DNA from: Dendrophyllia cribrosa | Taxonomy: Eukaryota > Cnidaria > Anthozoa > Scleractinia > Dendrophylliidae | DNA length: 64,000 nucleotides | NCBI GenBank assembly: GCA_024195265.1 | Contig: JAJLRJ010000010.1 | Span: 2,066,481 to 2,130,480, forward strand | Reading direction: 5' to 3' | In this document: positions 55,890 to 64,000 of the stretch, piece after piece | Position numbering within the stretch: the first letter of the stretch is position 1 | Layout: each line of letters starts with the position of its first letter | Translations under genes and position numbers: made by a program | The notes under the pieces: generated by a model | Told to the model about the DNA's origin: nothing | Database searches by the model: none | What the model saw: the letters and a program-made list of their open reading frames with translations, nothing else

Positions 55890-56062
55890 TAGGCCATTTC
55901 CGAGTTACGTTATGCCTCGTTGTCAAAGCGAGGCTAGGTGCACAACCTTCCATATGGAAATGAGTTTTACTTGCATTTGAATAAAAACTCATTTCGATAT
56001 GAAAGATTGTGCACCTAGCCTCGCTTTGACAACGAGGCATAACGTAACTCGGAAATGGCCTA
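55890..56062. mobile_element. 173-bp palindromic MITE inside a coding exon
   Basis: Starts TAGGCCATTTCCGAGTTACG and ends with its complement; arms of about 70 bases share TGCCTCGTTGTCAAAGCGAG. The reading frame resumes on both sides (AAATGAAA before, TTAGAAGAAAAGATG after) if it is removed. Target duplication is short (TA or none obvious). Confidence 0.85.
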
Positions 56063-56197
56063 TTAGAAGAAAAGATGTCACGTGAGCTTGCCTAGCAGCG
56101 TGCTCAACAGACCGCATTGCTGAAGGAAAAACTGGCGCAAAAGAAAAAGGAACGAATGAGGAAATTAAGAGAACAACAGGAGCTGGAGAAAGCCAAG

Positions 56198-57010
56198 GTA
56201 AAAAGTTCGCTTTGTTGTCCGTTGTTGCCAATATTGTTCTTTGTGGATTATGAAGTCTTTTTAGTTTTGATTGATTAGAACTTCTTCTTACAGGAACATT
56301 CTGTACAGCTATAAGGATCAGGTGGTGAATGGCTTAATTTAAAACAACCAGAGGCAAATTCTAAGTTATTAATCTACCTGATTAGAAGTTCACGTTTAAA
56401 ACCTGAAGTTACAAATTGTAAGTGTAATGCCGCGAGTAGATACTGGGTAGTTCTACATCATAACGTATGAATGTAGTAGACATCGCTTCTTCTTACTGCA
56501 ACATGAAAATTTGTTGCGCGCGCGTAGATGGTAATACACGCAACATCAGGGCTACAACCTGCAACGCAACATTTTTGCGCAAGCAGTTATAGTGACACCG
56601 CTGGACACACGCATGCTCAAAATCATCATGACAAACAAAAATTCGTAGAATCGAGATTGTGCTGGCATTAGTTAAGGCAACACAGGGATCCCATCAGGAA
56701 CAGGGATCCCGTCAAGATTACTGTGCTGCTCGCTCGGAAGCTCGCAGCAAATTTCTTCATTTATTTTAACGAAAAAAATGAGACTAATTTATACAGTCAT
56801 CTTTTGTAAATTAACCATCACTTTTACTTGGACTTAAACGCGGCAATAATATACAAAAAATAAATTTAAAACGCTTGTTAACGGATATCGTTGGTTTTCA
56901 AATGTCTACAATAAAAGGGCTCCAGGAACTAGAGATTCGAAATAAAGGCCCAAACTGCCTCAATAAGTTACATAACAGATTGTAACTTTGTCGCGCAATT
57001 CTTCTTGTAG
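56198..57010. other. Intron-like sequence, no feature
   Basis: Between exon candidates of the coiled-coil gene. Nothing structured beyond a short GGGATCCC(A/G)TCA direct repeat at 56686-56712. Confidence 0.5.
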
Positions 57011-57285
57011 GTCATTAGCAAAGGAGGTGACGTAGGAGCTTTAATGAAGCAACACGAACAGGAGGCAGCTGCTCTGGAAGCCAGTTTCGATGCAGAGGAA
57101 ACGCGTCACACTGCAGAGATTGTCAAGAAACTCAACGAAGAGCACATGGATGAGGTACACCAAGCACACAGAGCCCTGTTGGATAAGGTGCGTTTGGTGT
57201 GTTGAGTATCATTTTGAGCGATGTTTCGTTGACTGTCAGAAGTGGCTAATAATACGTTCAAAGTGCTCTGAACAATCACAACAAA

Positions 57286-57570
57286 TAGAGCAGTTTTTAA
57301 TTTCTGTTGAAAGTAATTTCGCGATTGCTTTGGATTTGCATTGCTGCGCTTTGTGATTGGCTAAAACATCTCGCGCCACTTTCTCAGCCAATCAAGAGAA
57401 AAACCAAAACCAATCGTGACTTGCTCGCACGCGTTTTCCCGCGCTTGGCGCCGGCTATATATATTTACTTTGAACTCTGATTGGTTCTTTGGATTGACTA
57501 CATCTGCTGTGATTGGCCGGAGTAATTACTTTGGTTTTGGTTTAATGACACTCAATTGAAAACCGCTCTA
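57286..57570. mobile_element. CCAAT-rich MITE with inverted ends
   Basis: Ends TAGAGCAGTTTTTAATT and AATTGAAAACCGCTCTA. The inside has GTGATTGGCTAAAACATCTCG, AACCAATCGTGAC and CACGCGTTTTCCCGCGCTTGG. It is the best-bounded copy of the repeat seen in the peptide-gene introns. Confidence 0.8.
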
Positions 57571-57611
57571 ATCAGGAGCAAAACAAACTCATCTTTACTT
57601 CGTTAGCGTGA

Positions 57612-57795
57612 ATTTTCCTACGCTTGGTAACGGTGGGATGGTTTCCCGCGCTTGGCAACGGATGTTTTCCTGCGCTTGGCAACGGTGGGATGTTTTCCGG
57701 CGCTTGGCAACGGTGGGATGTTTTCCCGCGCTTGGCAACGGATGTTTTCCCGCGCTTGGTAACGGTGGGATGTTTTACCGCGCTTGGCAATGGTC
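57612..57795. repeat. Minisatellite of CGCGCTTGGCAACGGTGGGATG
   Basis: About seven units of 20-30 bp, alternating with a short form (GCTTGGCAACGGATG). Long open frames on either strand here are repeat artefacts. Confidence 0.9.
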
Positions 57796-57839
57796 GTGAA
57801 TCCAGACTAGGATCCCGTGGCGAGGACTGCAATATAAAA

Positions 57840-58092
57840 ATGACGGGGGTGCTTGTCGGAAATTTTCGGAAAACACCCTACAACGTACAGAATATCGTTT
57901 GATGGGCGTGGCTCAAAGAGGTTTTACCCCTAAGAAGTAGCAATTCTAAAACAACACGTGACATTGTCATATTTTTCGTCTCAAAACCCTGAATGGTAAT
58001 TTTAAGGGGGATCATTTAAGATTTTAGCACCCTAAGCAGTACCCATCTACACATTTTGACCCCTAAAAGGTACGACGAGCACCCTCCCCCCC
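57840..58092. mobile_element. Dispersed MITE-like repeat, copy 2
   Basis: Ends GGGGGTGCTTGTC and GACGAGCACCCTCCCC. Reverse complement of the family at 51709-51985 (AGCAATTCTAAAACAACACG block shared). Confidence 0.7.
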
Positions 58093-58733
58093 CCCCCCCC
58101 CCAACCCCGCCATTATTATATGGGAGTTCCTCTCCCGGACTAGGGTGAGGCCCAAAGTGAAAGTAGGGCTCCCTAATGATCAAAAACTCAACTAAGTGAA
58201 CTGTCAAACAAAACGTATTTGAAAAAGTGTTCACATTTTTTTTGTTAAAACGTTGTCCTTTTTTCCCTTTCTTATAGGCTAAGCTTGCAGCTCGGCGAGC
58301 ACGCCGTCAAGAGGAGGCGCGTCGCCAGACGGAGAAGACAGCTGCTCAGCGGATACTCGAAGAACAGAGCCAGGCCATCGCGGCCAACAAGCCAGTGGAC
58401 GCAGAACACGTGATTGTTCCTGACGTCATTATTCCATGTGAGACGTCAGAAAAAGAGGTTCGATTCTATAAATTTCCGTCTTATGCATTTTGTAGCTGAA
58501 ACTACCTAAAACTTACTTGAAAGGGTATTTTAAGTAACCAAGGCAGAGAGGGTTTATAGACCTTGCAAAGTAATTGCATTACTTAGCTTAGCTCTCTACT
58601 TTTATAAACCCAACTTATTTCTATTGCCCTCTAAAACGCCTCTCTATGGCGGACGTTAGTGGTTAGCTGGTTCTGTCTGAATTTCACTTGTTTTCCTGTA
58701 ACTAAACTCTCTCTAAGGTGGACACCTCTCTAA

Positions 58734-59056
58734 AGGCCCGTTTACACATGCGATTTTTGATGCGTTTTTTGTCGCGCTCTCCAGTGCCACTTTTGTCGCA
58801 AGTGTGAAGTAGCGGCGATTTTCTGTGCGAGTCTGGTGCGACATTTGCTGTGATTTCCCAAAAAGCGACGCCAAGTTGCAGCAGGTTTCGAACATGTCGA
58901 AATCTCGGCGACATCGCGCGACAAATGGCGCCCAAATCGCACTGAAATCGCTGCTGGTGTACACACGCAATTCGAAGATGCAACTTGCGCGCGTTCAAAA
59001 TTGCACCGAAAACTGCGACAAAAATTGCACAAAAAATCGCCTGTGTAAACGGGCCT
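58734..59056. mobile_element. 323-bp MITE, TAA duplication
   Basis: Ends AGGCCCGTTTACACA and TGTGTAAACGGGCCT (imperfect), flanked by TAA (58731-58733, 59057-59059), compatible with PIF/Harbinger. The interior is rich in GCGATTTT/AAATCGC motifs. Confidence 0.8.
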
Positions 59057-59436
59057 TAAGATGGACATCTAGGCCTGGTCTCAATGGTGTCCGGGTTAGA
59101 GAGAGTATACTGAACATTCTATTCGTTATTTACAACATAATAATTATGATGTTTTTGTCAACGGTAGGCTTTGCGGAACGAACAGGAGCGCACATTGGCT
59201 GACATGCGCGAGAGACATGAACAAGATACTCATAAAATGAACGGGAAACTTGAACATGAATTGGTGTCAGAAGAGGGTCAGGCTGTTGAGGTGCTTGAAG
59301 CTGAAAAGGAACGGCGACTTAGAGAGCTGAATCGAAGGATAGGCATGCCGCTGAAATGGCTGCGCGTTCTAAGGATATGTCCCCAGAGGAGGTCCAACAG
59401 GTGATCATATTAGAAATATTAATAATATTTCAAGGA

Positions 59437-59583
59437 ATATATCAAACACGAGGAAGATTGTTTTATCCGGATTTCGAAACACCGAGAAGTGGGTTGAAAA
59501 AACGTGGCGCAGCCGAGTTTTTTTTAATCGACTTCGAGGTGTTTGGATACTTGATGAAACTCTCTTTTGACTGTTTGATATAG
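59437..59583. repeat. Short imperfect palindrome
   Basis: TATATCAAACACGAGG and ACTGTTTGATATA ends, with TTTCGAAACACCGAGAAGT / CTTCGAGGTGTTTGG inner arms. Lies in an intron of the coiled-coil gene. Confidence 0.55.
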
Positions 59584-60242
59584 CTTCTCCCACTGATTAT
59601 TAAATACAGAGAAGACGAAGGAATGAAATCGCTAATATTAAGATCGGGTTTCCATACCAATGTCACGCTTGACTGTAATTTTCCTGCACTTCTTGGATTT
59701 TGATTATACTGAGGTTGTCTGCCAAATTAATCTCGCCGTGGAAATCGTGCTGACAGCGTTTTCATGTTTCTAATGCAAATGTCTGCAGCTTTTGGCCGCC
59801 CACCAACAAGAACTGGGTGAAATCATGGAAAAAATGGACACAGAAAAGCAACGTCATCAAGCTAATCTTCATCAAAAGCTGCTCGAAAGAAAAAGTGCAA
59901 TCCGAACGCGACGGAGTGCAAGCCGAAGACAGTATCCACGTCGACAACCTTTTGGCGGCTATGATCGAATCCGAAGCTGCGCCACCTCCTCCACCCGTCC
60001 TCCACCGCAAGCCGTAATGATGCCGGACAGTTATCGATTAGCCGCGCCATTAACCGAGGGTGAACTGGCGTCGTCGTTGCTATCATCACCGCTGTACCAG
60101 AAGATTGAAGGCATCAAATCTATGCTGAGTGGTGGTGCCGGCAAAGGTGGAACGAACTTCAGCGCTCCAGGTAAGGAATGGTACAAGACGTACCTTGTAT
60201 TACTGTATCCGTTTGTAAAGGAGCTACCGTGTAGCATAAAAT

Positions 60243-60565
60243 GTTTGCGAGTTTTAATTTTGCGGATTTTGCGGATTTTGCGGATTGCCCTCGATGCGCA
60301 AAAATAAGTTCCCGCAGAAGAAACTCTACCAGAATAATGCTCCGCAAAAATTTACTCCCTTCAGTCAAATAAAGCATATTCAGACATTTTTACTTTTTGC
60401 AATTAAAATTGTACATTCTCGTATTACAATATACGGCTGTATCACCTTCTGTGAAATCGCAAAACTTAGTTCCTAGCAGAAATTTCAGACATCTCGAACC
60501 ACAAAAAATGTTCCCGCAAAACACAAAAAATCGCCAATCTGCAAAATAAAACTCCCGCAAAACTT
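60243..60565. mobile_element. MITE-like inverted repeat
   Basis: TTGCGAGTTTTAATTTTGCGG and triple GCGGATTTT motifs on the left; ATCTGCAAAATAAAACTCCCGCAA on the right. Target duplication not resolved. Confidence 0.5.
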
Positions 60566-60589
60566 TCATGCTACATTGTATGTCAGGGA

Positions 60590-60960
60590 GATTTTGACGT
60601 TTTGGGTGAAAACTGCACCAAATTAAAACTAAGTACATTTGTCGTACACCAAATGCTTATAGAACACTAAGGAAAATATCAAGTAAATTTTCGAAGAGAA
60701 AATCAACCATAATCAGAGTTTTAGCGAGTTTTCCAAGACACAAGACGATATACTTGAAAAATTTGGCCCAATTTTTTTAAGTTGCAATCCATTTCCATCC
60801 TGGCCATCTGCAGCTGCAAACCTAATTTTTACTCTTAGAGCACTACTAGAATAATTTTAAACAAAACTGGACATTTACTTTTGGGTTTTCACTGATTTAA
60901 ATGTGTTTTGTCTTTGAGCTTTTTAAAGTAACACTAAAAATGGTGACAGAGCCCCTTTAA
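60590..60960. mobile_element. Diverged copy 2 of the 381-bp MITE
   Basis: Aligns with 53321-53701 throughout (AATTAAAACTAAGTAC, CCATTTCCATCCTGGCCATCTGCAG, ACTAAAAATGGTGACA). The left terminus is eroded. Confidence 0.75.
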
Positions 60961-61554
60961 GTAGATAGGTAACCTAGTAATGCGATTAATTTACCCAGAG
61001 CTCCATAACTTAGTTTCTAAAGTACTGTATGAACTCCACCCACTTGTAACCGCTCTGTTTTAGTAGCCAACTCGAAAGCTTGGCTCCTTTGGCCGCTACA
61101 CACTATTTCCTTTGTTATGTTTAATTCAATGTATAGTTAGCTCTGTTCTTACTTCTTTTTTTCCTTATTGTTGTTGTATTGTAATTGAATAAGTGTGAAT
61201 AAATAAACTTGAAACTTGAACTTGAACATGAGAGGTACTAATTTTGAGAGGCATCGTTCAGATATAACACCCTCTTCTGGCATGTTTTTGTTGAATTAAA
61301 CACTGGTTACTGGCACTCAGTACATAAAATCCGTGTAATTTCAACAGAGCGTTTTTCAGTTCTTTTTTATCATAGGTATAATAGCGTGGAAGCAGTTAGT
61401 TTGTAGTATCTGTACTTTCAGCTGTTGTTGTTGTTGTTGTTGTTATTTAGTTTTGTTTTTGTTTGCATTGTTTTCTGATGTGATGTTTTACTAAACTTTA
61501 TTTTGAACGATTGAAGATTTTCATTTTCGGATGCTTCATTTGTTAATACGTCCG
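60961..61554. other. No gene; TTG microsatellite
   Basis: Unique AT-rich DNA with a (TTG) run of about seven units at 61424-61444. Confidence 0.5.
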
Positions 61555-62276
61555 ATACCTTATTCTCACTAAATTTCGCGCGTACTAAATTGCGCGTTTT
61601 GGAAAAAATTCACGAAAATTACAGCCATGCTCCGTCACGAGTGACCAGTATTTTTGAAAATTTGAATGGAGTTTTCAAGTTTACGCGTCGGTTTTGTAAA
61701 TTCATTCCGAGATTCGAAATTCCCGTGAGAATTTTACCGCATTTTCGGAAACGGAGAGCAATAAAAATATCATTTTATTTGTGTGTAGCGAAGTTATTTT
61801 TCCGTTTTCTCGTGACTTTTAAAGTGTTTTCCAGAGAGATCATCAAGATTTCATTCAAATCTCGTTACAAAGAACTATTGAAATGTTGATTTCATTCTTG
61901 TGGATCACTGGTCACGCGTGGCGGATCATGGCTGTAATACTAGCGAAAAAAAGAGAGCGCGAAATTTAACACCATATTATATTGTATAAGAAAACAATAC
62001 ATAAAATATAGAGGTTAAGGAGATCTTCGGACCTTTGACTCAAGAACCTCAACATTGATGACGCCACCTCGTAAAAGTAGAAAGCGCGTAACTCTTAGCT
62101 TGATATTTCTATGTAGCTTTTTTTGAACATTCTTTTAAAGAAATAGCAAAATCGAGAAATTAAATACACTTTTGTTTCCTTTTTTCTTGGAATCGCGAAA
62201 ATTAATACTCGCGAAATACAGCTCCCGAATTTTTTGCGAAATTAAGTACGCGCGAAAATTAGTAAGAATAAGGTAG
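61555..62276. mobile_element. MITE of about 0.72 kb
   Basis: Ends TACCTTATTCTCACTAAATT and the approximate complement (AATTAGTAAGAATAAGGTA), with CGCGCGTACT / AGTACGCGCG next to them. No coding region; the 99-codon frame inside is not protein-like. Confidence 0.75.
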
Positions 62277-62735
62277 TCGGAATATTCTCGGATTTAAAGT
62301 GCCTATGAAATGAAATTTTCGACCCCTTTTTTATACTAAAAAGTTGAAGTCCATGTTCCCCTGATTCATAATTTTACAAGTGTCATCCAATTTATAATAT
62401 GATAGTGAAGTTAATAAAGGGCACCGAAATGAATATAATCTTAGCTCAAGAAGCGTTTTCAAAAAAGCGTTTAGTTGTTTTATTATTCGTACGATATCGT
62501 TTTCTACGAAAGTAGACCAAAGTAATTAATTTTATTCCTTTAATAGCTTTAATAAAAATGTACTTTTGTATAGGAAAATGGTCTGGTGTTATTTACTAAA
62601 CTTTATTCTCAACTGAAAAAATTACTTATGCCATCAGACAAAAGGTAATATCTACAAATTGAGCGACTGAAAATTGCAAAATGCGCATAAAATTGGTCTT
62701 CAAATAATAATTTGACAGCTAATTTTATACGCATG
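62277..62735. other. No recognisable feature
   Basis: AT-rich; the last 100 bases are a degenerate prelude to the satellite that follows (ATGCGCATAAAATTGG). Confidence 0.45.
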
Positions 62736-64000
62736 AATATTAAAACAATAGAAAATGGTTAATGAGCTAAAAAGGATACTCTTGGATTTTTGAAAAAATG
62801 GCTCATGTTTGCTCATCAACAAATTTCTATTGTTTCAATATTCAGAGGGGATTTTCTCCGCTTCTACAAGAGCTCTGGCCTTGAAACTTGCACAGAATGA
62901 TCGCTTGCCCACACTTTTACTAACGCGCATAAAATTAGCCGTCAAATCCCAAGGGACGCTTGGGAATAAACTCATGAATATTAAAACAATAGAAAATGGT
63001 TAATGAGCTAAAAAGGGTACTCTTGGATTTTTGAAAAAATGGCTCATTTTTGCTCATCAACAAATTTCTATTGTTTCAATATTCAGAGGGGATTTTCTCC
63101 GCTTCTACAAGAGCTCTGGCCTTGAAACTTGCACAGAATGATCGCTTGCCCACACTCTTTCTAACGAGCATAAAATTAGCCGTCAAATCCCAAGGGACGC
63201 TTGGGAATAAACGCATGAATATTAAAACAATAGAAAATGGTTAATGAGCTAAAAAGGGTACTCTTGGATTTTTGAAAAAATGGCTCATTTTTGCTCATTA
63301 ACAAATTTCTATTGTTTCAATATTCAGAGGGGATTTTCTCCGCTTCTGCAAGAGCTCTGGCCTTGAAACTTGCACAGAATGATCGCTTGCCCACACTCTT
63401 TCTAACGCGCATAAAATTAGCCATCAAATCCCAAGGGACGCTTGGGAATAAACGCATGAATATTAAAACAATAGAAAATGGTTAATAAGCTAAAAAGGGT
63501 ACTCTTGGATTTTTGAAAAAATGGCTCATTTTTGCTCATTAACAAATTTCTATTGTTTCAATATTCAGAGGGAATTTTCTCCGCTTCTACAAGAGCTCTG
63601 GCCTTGAAACTTGCACAGAATGATCGCTTGCCCACGCTCTTTCTAACGCGCATAAAATTAGCCGTCAAATCCCAAGGGACGCTTGGGAATAAACGCATGA
63701 ATATTAAAACAATAGAAAATGGTTAATGAGCTAAAGAGGTACTCTTGGATTTTTGAAAAAATGGCTCATTTTTGCTCATTAACAAATTTCTATTGTTTCA
63801 ATATTCAGAGGGAATTTCCTCCGCTTCTACAAGAGCTCTGGCCTTGAAACTTGCACAGAATGATCGCTTGCCCACACTCTTTCTAACGCGCATAAAATTA
63901 GCCGTCAAATCCCAAGGGACGCTTGGGAATAAACGCATGAATATTAAAACAATAGAAAATGGTTAATGAGCTAAAAAGGGTACTCTTGGATTTTTGAAAA
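62736..64000. repeat. 241-bp tandem satellite, five-plus units, cut by the window end
   Basis: Units start at intervals of 241, 241, 241 and 240 bases (reference points 62809, 63050, 63291, 63532, 63772) and are about 97% alike. Each contains an inverted pair, AATATTAAAACAATAGAAA with GGTTAATGAGC and their complements, that can fold around the TTGAAAAAATGG spacer. Each unit also keeps the same 64-codon frame open. Confidence 0.95.

Larger units (their letters stand above)
55821..60170 (+). pseudogene. Coiled-coil protein gene, probably inactivated (partial)
   Basis: Five exon candidates with GT-AG borders: 55821-56197, 57011-57187, 58278-58457, 59168-59400 and 59789-60170. They encode Lys/Glu/Gln/Arg-rich coiled coil (QRAQQTALLKEKLAQKKKER, HEQEAAALEASFDAEETRH, KLAARRARRQEEARRQTEK, LADMRERHEQDTHKMNGK) and end with a Ser/Pro-containing region. 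Exons 2 and 3 are phase 0 and open. Exon 1 is interrupted by a 173-bp MITE and has an in-frame TAG (near 56092) where relatives of the coil would have Gln. Exon 4 is 233 nt, with a frameshift near 59338. Exon 5 reads better with two compensating shifts (59893 and 60015 regions). The 5' end is not found. Trichohyalin-like coils are too generic to name; either a decaying gene or a draft-quality allele. Confidence 0.6.

Noticed and set aside
57572..57902. Frames with repeated PALGNG/AWQR peptides
   Set aside because: By-product of the GCTTGGCAACGG minisatellite.
58702..59202. Frames on both strands at 58.7-59.2 kb
   Set aside because: Most lie in the 323-bp MITE bounded by AGGCCCGTTTACAC ends and TAA; not protein-like. 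The true exon begins at 59168.
62809..63966. Five 64-codon frames as a tandem gene family
   Set aside because: No ATG start, and identity extends evenly through non-coding parts of the 241-bp unit, so homogenised satellite is the simpler explanation.

Overview
This is animal nuclear DNA: AT-rich, intron-containing and packed with small inverted-repeat elements. An intronless class A GPCR, Penelope-like retroelement remains with hammerhead-ribozyme motifs, a helicase-bearing Academ-type transposon and GATC-rich palindromes suggest an anthozoan cnidarian, most likely a stony coral. That placement rests on family knowledge, not on a database search. Host genes are few; transposon nesting explains most of the sequence.

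Layout. 0.4-1.4 kb: a complete GPCR gene. 2.5-3.7 kb: a foldback element. 5.1-27.7 kb: a stack of nested transposons. The outermost is a long-arm foldback element (about 5.08-9.06 kb). An IS3EU-like integrase-type transposon (9058-27715, 6-bp target duplication GTAAAG) sits at its very end. This element was itself invaded by a 1.4-kb element with a 29-bp terminal repeat, a TTA-flanked MITE, a TTAA-flanked MITE and, in its right arm, a 10.4-kb Academ-type element (16279-26663). The Academ-type element is the most striking object here. It has perfect 73-bp terminal inverted repeats, a perfect 9-bp target duplication, a four-exon gene for a 1071-residue DDE-type transposase and a convergent two-exon gene for a 630-residue RecQ-like helicase. 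Both coding sequences are open from end to end. A 111-bp palindrome at 7302-7412 has the same TAGCC/GGCTA ends and a near-perfect 9-bp duplication, so it may be a miniature relative.

27.9-47.5 kb: a tandem segmental duplication. Each copy carries a three-exon gene for a small secreted cysteine-rich peptide precursor (31761-33318 and 45358-47235). The copies share signal peptide, acidic propeptide and a basic processing site, but the cysteine-rich C-terminal peptide has diverged strongly. Minisatellite arrays, including one with an 865-bp higher-order period, and a second foldback copy (about 38.4-42.2 kb) sit between and inside them.

47.8-50.9 kb: Penelope-like remnants with three hammerhead-like ribozyme motifs and a broken reverse transcriptase, plus one MITE nested in another. 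51-60.2 kb: isolated exon candidates and a coiled-coil protein gene (55821-60170) that is probably a pseudogene, with a MITE in one exon, an in-frame stop and frameshifts. 60.2-64 kb: more MITEs and a 241-bp tandem satellite that runs off the window.
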